In this document: piece by piece, positions 55,722-64,000 of the stretch | Layout of the letters: each line of letters starts with the position of its first letter | Numbering within the stretch: the stretch's first letter is position 1 | DNA from: JALZBN01 sp035525375 | GTDB lineage: Bacteria; Actinomycetota; Acidimicrobiia; Acidimicrobiales; AC-14 | Length of the DNA stretch: 64,000 nt | Direction: 5' to 3' | NCBI GenBank assembly: GCA_035525375.1 | Contig: DATLEI010000080.1 | Location: 1 to 64,000 of the forward strand | The notes under the pieces: model-generated | Database searches by the model: none | The model's input: only the letters and a program-made list of their open reading frames with translations | Told to the model about the DNA's origin: nothing | Program-made: the position numbers and the translations under genes

Positions 55722-55792
55722 TTTGGTGCAGTCAATCTGCTGCGATTTCGCAGTTTTTTCGGCTCAGATCACGACAGTTTGAGTGCACCAAA
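55722..55792. repeat. nested imperfect inverted repeat in convergent gap
   Basis: Outer arms TTTGGTGCAGTCAA (55722-55735) and TTGAGTGCACCAAA (55779-55792) are complementary at 13 of 14 positions and enclose a smaller hairpin. The block is much less GC-rich than its surroundings. It could be a bidirectional terminator structure or a remnant of a small repetitive element. Confidence 0.7.
55740..55759 (+). terminator. Rho-independent terminator after the oxidative cassette
   Basis: CTGCG-ATTT-CGCAG (extendable to 6 bp with a 2-base loop) followed immediately by TTTTTT at 55754-55759. The clearest intrinsic terminator in the window; it ends the 52.2-55.7 kb operon. Confidence 0.8.
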
Positions 55793-55812
55793 TGGCCGGC
55801 CGGCCGTAGGAA

Positions 55813-56472
55813 CTAGCCGGGCAGAGCGCTGTGGGCGCCGAGGGCGCGCCCGCAACGACCGCAGTACGCAACGCGGATGTCAACCGCTTCACCTTCTGGT
55901 CCAGCAGCGCTGATCGTCTTCCACGAGAGCACGCTGGCCAGCGATGCACCGCATCTATGACAGACCGGCATGTCCTCCTGTGGTGGCGACGCGAGGACTG
56001 CGACCGACGTCGGGCTGCCCCCAGGCTCAGTTTTGACGGGATCGCCCAGGAGGCTGACGACCTTTTCCCGCACACTGGCAAGATCCGCGCCGAGCTCCAC
56101 CAGGACCCGCGCGCCGACGCCCTCGCCCTCGCGGACAAGACCAAGGAGAATGTGCTCAGTGCCGATGTAGTTGTGGCCGAACTGCAACGCCTCCCGCAAG
56201 GAAAGTTCGAGGACCTTCTTGGCCCGAGGGGTGAAGGGAACGTGCCCGCTCGGCGAACCCTGCCCTCTTCCGATGAGCTGCTGAACCTGCGAACGGACGG
56301 CGTCAAGGGAGATGCCGAGTTCGCGGAGTGCTTCGGCGGCGATGCCGTCGGTTTCGTGAATCAGGGCGAGGAGGATGTGTTCGGTGCCGATGTAGTTGTG
56401 CTCGAGGAGGCGAGCTTCCTCCTGCGCCAGTACCACGACGCGCCGGGCACGGTCGGTGAACCGCTCGAACAC
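55813..56472 (-). CDS. Clp N-terminal domain protein with C-terminal zinc ribbon
   Basis: 219 residues. Residues 1-150 are the two Clp-N repeats found at the N-terminus of Clp[37 protein letters not shown], then [18 protein letters not shown] and [19 protein letters not shown]. No AAA+ ATPase domain follows. Instead the C-terminus has CHRCGASL near 168 and [10 protein letters not shown] near 206, a zinc ribbon. It resembles the front end of ClpC and could bind ClpC substrates or adaptors. GTG start with TAGGGT 6 bases upstream. Confidence 0.85.
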   Translation of the reverse strand: MFERFTDRARRVVVLAQEEARLLEHNYIGTEHILLALIHETDGIAAEALRELGISLDAVRSQVQQLIGRGQGSPSGHVPFTPRAKKVLELSLREALQFGHNYIGTEHILLGLVREGEGVGARVLVELGADLASVREKVVSLLGDPVKTEPGGSPTSVAVLASPPQEDMPVCHRCGASLASVLSWKTISAAGPEGEAVDIRVAYCGRCGRALGAHSALPG

Positions 56473-56484
56473 CCGGCCACCCTA
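56473..56484 (-). promoter_or_regulatory. predicted leaderless -10 element, TAGGGT-N6-GTG (minus strand)
   Basis: TAGGGT (plus 56479-56484) is 6 bases before GTG 56472 of the Clp-N protein gene. Confidence 0.5.
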
Positions 56485-56510
56485 TGCCCGCAAGATGCGA
56501 TGATCGCGCC

Positions 56511-57284
56511 GTGCGACTTGGCATCTCCGGTAAGGGTGGTACCGGCAAGACGACGATCTCCGCTGTCCTGGCCCGTACCCTTGCGCGCCGGGGTCACCGC
56601 GTCGTCGCTATCGACTGCGATACCGACCCGAACTTGGCGGCCAACATCGGCTTGGGCGAGGACGGGGCGGCGAGGTTGCGGCCCCTGCTCGATCAGACCG
56701 GCCCGGAGCGCCACACGCCCGACGATCTCGCGCCGGCTGACCTCGTGGGCCAATACGGCTCACCGGCTCCGGATGGGGTCACAGTGATGCTCGGTGCGCG
56801 GATCGAGAAGGCTGGCTCTGGTTGCACCGGAAGCGCGCACATCACCATCCGCAAGTTCATCGACAAGAGCATGATCGAGCTCCCTGACACATTCGTGATC
56901 GCCGACATGGAGGCCGGCCTAGAGCACCTGACCTGGGCGGGCGGGACCCTTCGTCACGTCGACCGACTGCTCGTGGTGCTCCAACCCACAGCCAAGGTGC
57001 TGATGACCGCATCGCGCACCCATCTGCTCGCGGTCGAGTTGGGAATCCCGCGAATCGACTACGTCGGCAACCGAGTGCGCGCCGGAGACGAGGAGCGACT
57101 CACCAGCTTCGCCCACGAACGGGGCGGGCGCGTGCTCGTGTTCCTGCCCGAAGACCCAGCTGTGGCTGCGACCGACCGGCGCGCCGGTTGCCTGCTCGAC
57201 ACCACGCCTCGGTCTCCAGTTGTGGCCGGGGTCGCCTCGCTCGCCGACGAGATTGAAGCCGACACTATGACTCGGCCCAGGTAA
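56511..57284 (+). CDS. CooC-like P-loop ATPase (MinD/ParA superfamily)
   Basis: 257 residues from the GTG at 56511. Deviant Walker [18 protein letters not shown] near residue 5, switch [18 protein letters not shown] near 31 and switch [20 protein letters not shown] near 130. CxGS in [10 protein letters not shown] recalls the CxC-type nickel/dimer site of CooC but lacks the paired Cys. CooC helps load nickel into CO dehydrogenase; no such genes are in view, so the partner is unknown. The 3' end overlaps glgP in antisense by 20 bases. Confidence 0.85.
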   Translation: MRLGISGKGGTGKTTISAVLARTLARRGHRVVAIDCDTDPNLAANIGLGEDGAARLRPLLDQTGPERHTPDDLAPADLVGQYGSPAPDGVTVMLGARIEKAGSGCTGSAHITIRKFIDKSMIELPDTFVIADMEAGLEHLTWAGGTLRHVDRLLVVLQPTAKVLMTASRTHLLAVELGIPRIDYVGNRVRAGDEERLTSFAHERGGRVLVFLPEDPAVAATDRRAGCLLDTTPRSPVVAGVASLADEIEADTMTRPR

Positions 57285-59760
57285 CGAGGCCGAGCTCTCC
57301 GAACGAGGGCAAGTGGGGGTGGGATGGAACGACCCGCACGGTGAAACCCTGGCGTCCAGAGGTTTCGGGGGCCCATGACGCCCGCCAGACGCCATCGGCG
57401 AGCACCATCGGCTCGACCGCTGGCGCAAGGAGCTCGCTGCTGTCACCTGCGGAACCATGAAGGAGTTCAACGGTGACGTCTTCGGGTTCGAGGCCGCCCA
57501 GGTTCACCGAGACCGCGACGGTGCAGGTCTCACCGAGTTGCGGCGTCGCCGGTTGACTTTGCACCGAATCAATGCGGATGCCATGCCACTCCGTCCGCAA
57601 CTTCGCCTTCCATGCCGCGAGAGATCGCGCTGCGTCGTAGTCCGACCCGGTCATCATCCCGTTGCGCGCCGCCGCCGGTTCGTACAGCTCTGACGCGTAG
57701 TCCCGAACCATCCGCGACGCGGGCACGAACCATCCCAAGGACCGTAGCGACGCACGAACCCGGTTCAGCCACCCGGCCGGGGGACTAGCGCTGTCGCGCC
57801 GGTCATAGAACAGCGGCACGATCTCGCGCTCGAGGAGGTCGAAGAGCGCGGAAGCCTCGAACTCGTCGCGGGAGTGACCATTGTGGGGATCGCCGGCAGA
57901 TTCGACGTCGTCGGCGCCGGAGGCCGAGGGGATCGCCCACCCGTTGCGGCCGTCGTAACACTCGGCCCACCACCCGTCGAGCACCGAGCAGTTCAGCGCG
58001 CCGTTGAACGCCGCCTTCATCCCGCTCGTACCCGACGCTTCCATGGGTCGCAGTGGTGTGTTCAACCACAGGTCAGATCCTTGGCAGAGGGCGCGGGCGA
58101 CGCCGATGTCATAGTCGGGGACGAAAACCATTCGGTGGCGAAGGTCGCGCCGGGACGCAAGCGAGACCACGTCACGGATCATCGCCTTGCCGGCGTCGTC
58201 CGCGGGATGGGCCTTGCCGGCGAACACGAGCTGGACCGGACGATCCGCCGAAAGCAATAGCTCGGCCAGCCGGTCTGGCTGGGAAAGCAGGAGCGTCGCC
58301 CGCTTGTAGGTCGCGAAGCGCCTCGCGAAGCCGATGGTGAGTACTCCGGGGTCGAGGGTGTCGCGCAGGCCGAGACGGCGACGCACGAAAGCGACCATCC
58401 GGCTGCGGGCAAGGTTGCGGGCGTCCCAAAGTTCGGCATCGCCGGCATCGTCGATGCGTGACCACCGATCTGCATCTTCGCGGGCCCAGTCGGCACCGAC
58501 ATGGCGGTTGAGGAGCGAGCGCATTTCGGGCGAGACCCAGCTGTGGGCGTGAACGCCGTTGGTTATCGACCCGATCGGGACCTCTACAGCCGGAATTCCG
58601 GGCCAGAGCCCGGCGAACATGCGCCGGCTGACCTCACCGTGCAGACGAGACACGCCATTCGATGCTGCCGCGAGACGCATCCCCATGACGGCCATGTTGA
58701 ATGGAGCACCCGGGGGCTCGCCGGGGTTGTGGCCCAAGGCCATCAACTCGTCGAACGGAACGTTGCAATCGTCGGCCCAGCCCTTGAAATGCCGCTCCAT
58801 CAATTCGCGCGGGAACCTATCGATGCCGGCGGGCACCGGCGTGTGGGTCGTAAACACGGTTCCGGCGCGCACGGCCTCGATTGCTTCAGGGAATGAAAGG
58901 CCGTCGTCGAGGATGCGGCGCCGGATGCGCTCGAGACCCAGAAAACCGGCGTGGCCCTCGTTGGTGTGAAAGACGTTGGGGGACTCACCCAGTATCTCGA
59001 GGGCGCGCACACCGCCCATGCCGAGAAGGATCTCTTGGCGCAACCGATGCTCGGTGTCGCCTCCGTAGAGCTCGTCGGTGACCGACCGGGTGGCGTCGTC
59101 GTTCCCGTCGATGTCCGTGTCGAGCATGAACAGCGGGATGCGGCCCACCTGGGCGCGCCACACCTGGGCGCGCATCGGCCCGTCTCCGGTGTCGACCTCG
59201 ACCACGACACCCTCGCAACGAGTCAGGCCGATGAGGTCGGCATCGAGCTCGTTGTAGCGCTCGCGCTGCCAGCCGTCGACGGCGAGCTCCTGGCGGAAAT
59301 AGCCGCGCTTGTAAAACAAGCCGACTCCGATGAGCGGCAGTCCGAGCCCGCTCGACGACTTGAGGTGGTCGCCGGCCAGCACGCCGAGTCCGCCGGAGTA
59401 CTGCGGCACCGACTCGGCGATCCCGAACTCGGGGGAGAAGTACGCCACCGAGTGCAGCTCCGACTTGCGACCCTGAAACCACAGGTCGGCCTCGAGATGA
59501 CGCTGCAACTCGGCGTGCACATCGCCGACGTGGGTCAAGAAGCCGTTGTCGGTCGCAAGTCTCTCGAGCCGGTCGGGTCCGAGGCGTCGAAGCAGATCGA
59601 GCGGATCCCGGCGCGCATCCCACGCTTCGGGGTCGAGCCCACGGAACAGGTCCTGAGCCCGATCGTCCCACGACCAGCGCAGGTTGGTCGCCAGCTCCAG
59701 CAGCGGGGAGAGGGAGTCTGGGACACGCAGCGGCACAGCGAAGGTGGAGAAAGCTTTCAT
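57265..59760 (-). CDS. glgP: alpha-glucan (glycogen) phosphorylase
   Basis: 831 residues from the ATG at 59760. Releases glucose 1-phosphate from alpha-1,4 glucan. Short-type (TIGR02094) phosphorylase with an N-terminal DUF3417 segment ([20 protein letters not shown]). Motifs: [54 protein letters not shown] and the PLP region [20 protein letters not shown] with the conserved Lys. The C-terminus has an extra about 100-residue beta-sandwich ending [10 protein letters not shown]. Faces glgE divergently; a TACGTT element lies 7 bases before its start. Confidence 0.95.
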   Translation of the reverse strand: MKAFSTFAVPLRVPDSLSPLLELATNLRWSWDDRAQDLFRGLDPEAWDARRDPLDLLRRLGPDRLERLATDNGFLTHVGDVHAELQRHLEADLWFQGRKSELHSVAYFSPEFGIAESVPQYSGGLGVLAGDHLKSSSGLGLPLIGVGLFYKRGYFRQELAVDGWQRERYNELDADLIGLTRCEGVVVEVDTGDGPMRAQVWRAQVGRIPLFMLDTDIDGNDDATRSVTDELYGGDTEHRLRQEILLGMGGVRALEILGESPNVFHTNEGHAGFLGLERIRRRILDDGLSFPEAIEAVRAGTVFTTHTPVPAGIDRFPRELMERHFKGWADDCNVPFDELMALGHNPGEPPGAPFNMAVMGMRLAAASNGVSRLHGEVSRRMFAGLWPGIPAVEVPIGSITNGVHAHSWVSPEMRSLLNRHVGADWAREDADRWSRIDDAGDAELWDARNLARSRMVAFVRRRLGLRDTLDPGVLTIGFARRFATYKRATLLLSQPDRLAELLLSADRPVQLVFAGKAHPADDAGKAMIRDVVSLASRRDLRHRMVFVPDYDIGVARALCQGSDLWLNTPLRPMEASGTSGMKAAFNGALNCSVLDGWWAECYDGRNGWAIPSASGADDVESAGDPHNGHSRDEFEASALFDLLEREIVPLFYDRRDSASPPAGWLNRVRASLRSLGWFVPASRMVRDYASELYEPAAARNGMMTGSDYDAARSLAAWKAKLRTEWHGIRIDSVQSQPATPQLGETCTVAVSVNLGGLEPEDVTVELLHGSAGDSSELLAPAVEPMVLADGVWRASWAPETSGRQGFTVRVVPSHPHLPSFGELGLVTWAES

Positions 59761-59773
59761 CCTGAGAAACGTA
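59761..59773 (-). promoter_or_regulatory. predicted leaderless -10 element, TACGTT-N7-ATG (minus strand)
   Basis: TACGTT (plus 59768-59773) is 7 bases before the glgP ATG at 59760. Confidence 0.5.
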
Positions 59774-59792
59774 GCGGCCCGGCGGCCGGGGG

Positions 59793-59798
59793 TAGGTT
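59793..59798 (+). promoter_or_regulatory. possible -10 element for glgE (TAGGTT)
   Basis: TAGGTT lies 2 bases before ATG 59801 and 11 before ATG 59810. A transcript begun 6-7 bases downstream would exclude ATG 59801 and give ATG 59810 a very short leader. Confidence 0.3.
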
Positions 59799-59809
59799 GG
59801 ATGCCAGCC

Positions 59810-61510
59810 ATGTTGGGTCGGATTGTGATCGACGACCTGCGGCCCCGTACCCCATCCCCCGACCATCCAGCCAAAGCCGTCATCGGGGAACTCGTGCGGA
59901 TCTCCGCGGATATCTTTCGAGATGGGCACGCCGCGTTGCGCGCCCGGGTGCGTTGGCGCGCCGGCGCCGACACAAAGTGGACTGAAACCCCGATGCACGA
60001 TCTCGGCAACGACCGTTGGGAAGGAACCATCGAGCCCACGGCGCTGGGGATGCACACGTTCGTGATCGAGGCCTGGACCGAACCGGGCGACCTCACCCGC
60101 AGTAGTTCCCAGCGACTCTGGGTCGACCGGGAGCGGGCCCTCACCGGCGCGTGGTACGAACTGTTTCCGAGGTCCGAGGGCGGGCTTCGGAAGGCGGCAG
60201 ACGACCGCCTCCCGGCGGTCGCGGCCATGAAATTCGACGTTGTCTACCTGCCACCGGTGCATCCGATTGGGCACACTGAACGCAAAGGTCCCGACAACAC
60301 GCTCGGCGCCGGTCCCGACGATCCCGGCAGCCCGTGGGCGATCGGGTCCGAGGACGGAGGTCACACCGCGATCGAACGCTCGCTGGGCACGATCGATGAT
60401 TTCGAGCACTTCGTGGCCAAGGCACGGGGACTTGAGATGGAGGTCGCCCTCGACTACGCGCTCCAGTGTTCGCCCGACCACCCGTGGGTCAAGGAACATC
60501 CCGAGTGGTTCCATACCCGGCCCGACGGCACCATCCGGTATGCCGAGAACCCGCCCAAGAAGTACCAAGACATCTATCCCCTCAACTTCTGGCCCGAGCA
60601 GGAGGAGGCGCGTCAAGGGCTGTGGTCAGCCTGCAAGGCGATCCTCGACTTCTGGATTGGGCACGGTGTGCGCCTATTTCGAGTCGACAACCCCCACACG
60701 AAGCCGCTCGCCTTCTGGGAATGGCTCATCCCGGCCATCCAGGCCGAGCACCCCGAAACCCTGTTTCTCTCCGAGGCATTCACCCGGCCGAAGATGATGG
60801 CCAAGTTGGCTGAGGTCGGATTCAGCCAGAGCTATACCTACTTCACCTGGCGCAACCACAAGTACGAGCTCGTCGACTATCTCGAGGAGCTCTGTCACGG
60901 GCCGAAGGCCGACTTCATGCGCCCGAACTTCTGGACGAATACCCAGGACATCCTTTCTGGCCCGTTGCGGCGCGGGGGTCCCGGCGCATTCAAGATGCGG
61001 GCGCTGCTCGCGGCGACGATGGTGTCGTCCTACGGCGTCTACAGCGGCTTCGAGCTCTGCGAGAACGAGCCCGCGTCCGACGCCAACGAGGAGTACAAGA
61101 GCTCGGAGAAGTACGAGATCAAGCGGCGCGACTGGGACGCGCCGGCGTCACTGGCTCCCTTCATCACCCGGCTCAACGACATACGCCGCCGCCATCGTGC
61201 CTTCGCCGAACTGCGCAACATCCGGTTCCACTACTCGTCCAACGACCAGGTACTGGTGTGGTCGAAGCACACCGAAGACCGCAGTGACGTCATGCTGATG
61301 GTCGTGAATCTGAACCCGACCGAGGTCCAGGAGGACACCCTTGGCCTCGATCTCGGCTTTCTCGGATTGTCTGCCGGCGCGCCGTACAAAGCCCACGATG
61401 AGCTGACTGGCACCACGTTCACGTGGCGTGGGGCGAACCCGTATGTTCGTCTCGACCCGGCGAAACAGCCTGGACATGTCTTGCACCTGCGGCCCGCGGT
61501 TGCGAAGTAG
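59810..61510 (+). CDS. glgE: alpha-1,4-glucan:maltose-1-phosphate maltosyltransferase
   Basis: 566 residues from ATG 59810. Extends alpha-glucan with maltose from maltose 1-phosphate. GH13 family: LYLPPVHPIG-type VVYLPPVHPIGHTERKG, ALDYALQCSPDHPWVKEHPEW, ENPPKKYQDIYPLNFW, nucleophile Asp in VRLFRVDNPHTKP near residue 290 and acid Glu in TLFLSEAFTRP near 321. Shorter than the about 660-700 residues usual for GlgE, with the N-terminal domain trimmed and some inserts missing. The longer frame from 59684 overlaps glgP and is rejected. Stop abuts the treS ATG. Confidence 0.94.
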   Translation: MLGRIVIDDLRPRTPSPDHPAKAVIGELVRISADIFRDGHAALRARVRWRAGADTKWTETPMHDLGNDRWEGTIEPTALGMHTFVIEAWTEPGDLTRSSSQRLWVDRERALTGAWYELFPRSEGGLRKAADDRLPAVAAMKFDVVYLPPVHPIGHTERKGPDNTLGAGPDDPGSPWAIGSEDGGHTAIERSLGTIDDFEHFVAKARGLEMEVALDYALQCSPDHPWVKEHPEWFHTRPDGTIRYAENPPKKYQDIYPLNFWPEQEEARQGLWSACKAILDFWIGHGVRLFRVDNPHTKPLAFWEWLIPAIQAEHPETLFLSEAFTRPKMMAKLAEVGFSQSYTYFTWRNHKYELVDYLEELCHGPKADFMRPNFWTNTQDILSGPLRRGGPGAFKMRALLAATMVSSYGVYSGFELCENEPASDANEEYKSSEKYEIKRRDWDAPASLAPFITRLNDIRRRHRAFAELRNIRFHYSSNDQVLVWSKHTEDRSDVMLMVVNLNPTEVQEDTLGLDLGFLGLSAGAPYKAHDELTGTTFTWRGANPYVRLDPAKQPGHVLHLRPAVAK

Positions 61511-63166
<1,656 letters not shown>

Positions 63167-63168
63167 CC

Positions 63169-64000
63169 GTGGCCATCGACGGAATCGCGACTGACGCCCT
63201 ATTGCCACTGCTCTCGGAATTCCTTCCGTGCCAGCGGTGGTACCGCGGCGTGGATGCTCCGGCCGCCCTCAACCTGTTGCACAGCAACATCGAACGCGCC
63301 GGCTGGCCTGCGCTCGTCGATCTCATAGTCGATGCCGACGGCGAGGTCTACCAGGTGCTCGTCGGACTGCGGCCCAGCGACGAGCGGCCGGAGTTCCTCC
63401 GGGGTCACGATGAAGCGTCACTTGGAGAAATCGACACCAGTTCGGGCGCGGCGCACGCCTATGAGGCGACCCTCGACCCCGAACTCGGATCCACCCTTCT
63501 CGACCGATTGACGAGTGGTTCTGAGCATGCGGAACGAGTGCGCACGATTGCGGCCGAACAGTCGAACACGTCGCTCGTGTACGACGACAGATTGATCCTG
63601 AAGTTGTTCCGGCGTCTCCATGCCGGCGTCAATCCCGAGATCGAGGTGACCGAGGCGCTCGCCCGAGTCGGCTTCCAGCACATCGCAGCGCCGGTTGCCT
63701 CATCGCAGTGGGGCGACTACTCCCTGGGAGTGCTGCAGCCGTATCTGGCCGGCGGAGTCGAGGGCTGGGCCTTGGCCCTGACGTCGCTGCGCGACCTGTT
63801 CGGGGTGCAGGACACCCAGCCGGTTCCGCTCGTCACCGAAGACGGCCCGCCGCCCGCAGCCGACCCTGGCCAAGCCGGGGGCGACTTCTCGGCCGAGGCC
63901 GAGCGGCTCGGCGCCATGACCGCCCAACTCCACATCGCGTTGGCCGAGGCATTCGGCACCGAGCCTGGAGACAGCGGCGCATGGGCCGACCAGGTAGCAG
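63169..64000 (+). CDS. mak: maltokinase, partial (C-terminus off right edge)
   Basis: About 277 residues are visible from the GTG at 63169; the family is near 440-460. Phosphorylates maltose from TreS to maltose 1-phosphate for GlgE. The N-terminal cap has FLPCQRWYRGVD, close to the usual QRWFxGK-type start, followed by VYQVLVGLRPSDERPE and EQSNTSLVYDDRLILKLFRRLHAGVNPEIEV (given here as parts: EQSNTSLVYDDRLILKLFRR, GVNPEIEV), where the Lys would bind ATP. Catalytic Asp lies beyond the edge. No stop is seen to base 64000. Confidence 0.93.
   Translation, partial: MAIDGIATDALLPLLSEFLPCQRWYRGVDAPAALNLLHSNIERAGWPALVDLIVDADGEVYQVLVGLRPSDERPEFLRGHDEASLGEIDTSSGAAHAYEATLDPELGSTLLDRLTSGSEHAERVRTIAAEQSNTSLVYDDRLILKLFRRLHAGVNPEIEVTEALARVGFQHIAAPVASSQWGDYSLGVLQPYLAGGVEGWALALTSLRDLFGVQDTQPVPLVTEDGPPPAADPGQAGGDFSAEAERLGAMTAQLHIALAEAFGTEPGDSGAWADQVA

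Noticed and set aside
59761..60228. N-terminal extension of glgP up to 60228
   Set aside because: Runs into glgE coding sequence; the protein homology begins at the ATG at 59760, which has a -10 element at the right distance.
58985..60616. 543-codon minus-strand frame across the glgP/glgE start region
   Set aside because: Arg/Pro/Gly-rich shadow of glgP and glgE in another frame; no family resemblance and it would overlap both well-supported genes.

Overview
The window is chromosomal DNA of a high-GC actinobacterium. The strongest clues are the gene order rho-rpmE-prfA-prmC-tsaC ... wecA-atpI-atpBEFHAGDC, the lysA-hom-thrC run, a GlgE/TreS/maltokinase glucan pathway, DUF732 and DUF4012 proteins, a HxlR regulator, a zinc-type L31 and many GTG starts. 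The protein flavour suggests the class Acidimicrobiia rather than Mycobacteriales or Streptomycetales, but that is inference. I see no phage, transposon, CRISPR array or rRNA. Genes are tightly packed and no stretch above about 260 bases lacks a gene.

Layout. 1-3.5 kb: sulfate activation (cysD, cysC, cysQ on the minus strand) divergent from a polysaccharide sugar transferase and a GNAT enzyme. 3.6-11 kb: secreted metalloprotease, ClpP, an epimerase, a YceI/HxlR divergent pair, PAP2 phosphatase, L,D-transpeptidase and a CtpE-like P-type ATPase. 11-18 kb: DUF732 protein with a MacB-type ABC exporter, tRNA-Arg(CCG), LemA/DUF2207 membrane proteins and a zinc-ribbon protein. 18-24.9 kb: a lone response regulator, then argS-lysA-hom-thrC (coupled by 4-base GTGA overlaps) and a phosphoglycerate-mutase-like protein that probably supplies the missing homoserine kinase step. 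25-30.7 kb: rho, rpmE, prfA, prmC, tsaC and a Lys/Ala-tailed coiled-coil protein. 30.7-38.5 kb: surface polysaccharide genes (Wzz/BY-kinase, DUF4012, WecA-type transferase), a sortase-type surface protein and a remarkable LMW-phosphatase/RpiB/GlyA triple fusion. 38.5-46 kb: a complete F1Fo ATP synthase operon ending in a long hairpin. 46-52 kb: 2H-phosphoesterase fusion, glpX, zinc-ribbon/J-domain/hydrolase operon, MFS transporter and a NifU-type protein. 52.2-55.7 kb: a four-gene coupled cassette (CapK/PaaK-like adenylating enzyme, GNAT, PhyH dioxygenase, HD-domain oxygenase) that looks like an uncharacterised PhnY/PhnZ-type oxidative module. 55.8-64 kb: Clp-N/zinc-ribbon protein, CooC-like ATPase, then glycogen phosphorylase facing glgE-treS-mak (mak runs off the right end).

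Two window-wide themes stand out. Many transcription-unit first genes have no Shine-Dalgarno sequence but carry TASNNT exactly 6-7 bases before the start codon, the signature of leaderless mRNAs. Using that rule fixes several starts, including one (the triple fusion) where the predicted first codon is ATC. Second, proteins repeatedly carry unusual fusions or extensions: the triple fusion, extended AtpF, AtpA and AtpD, a short AtpC, and zinc ribbons attached to Clp-N and other modules.
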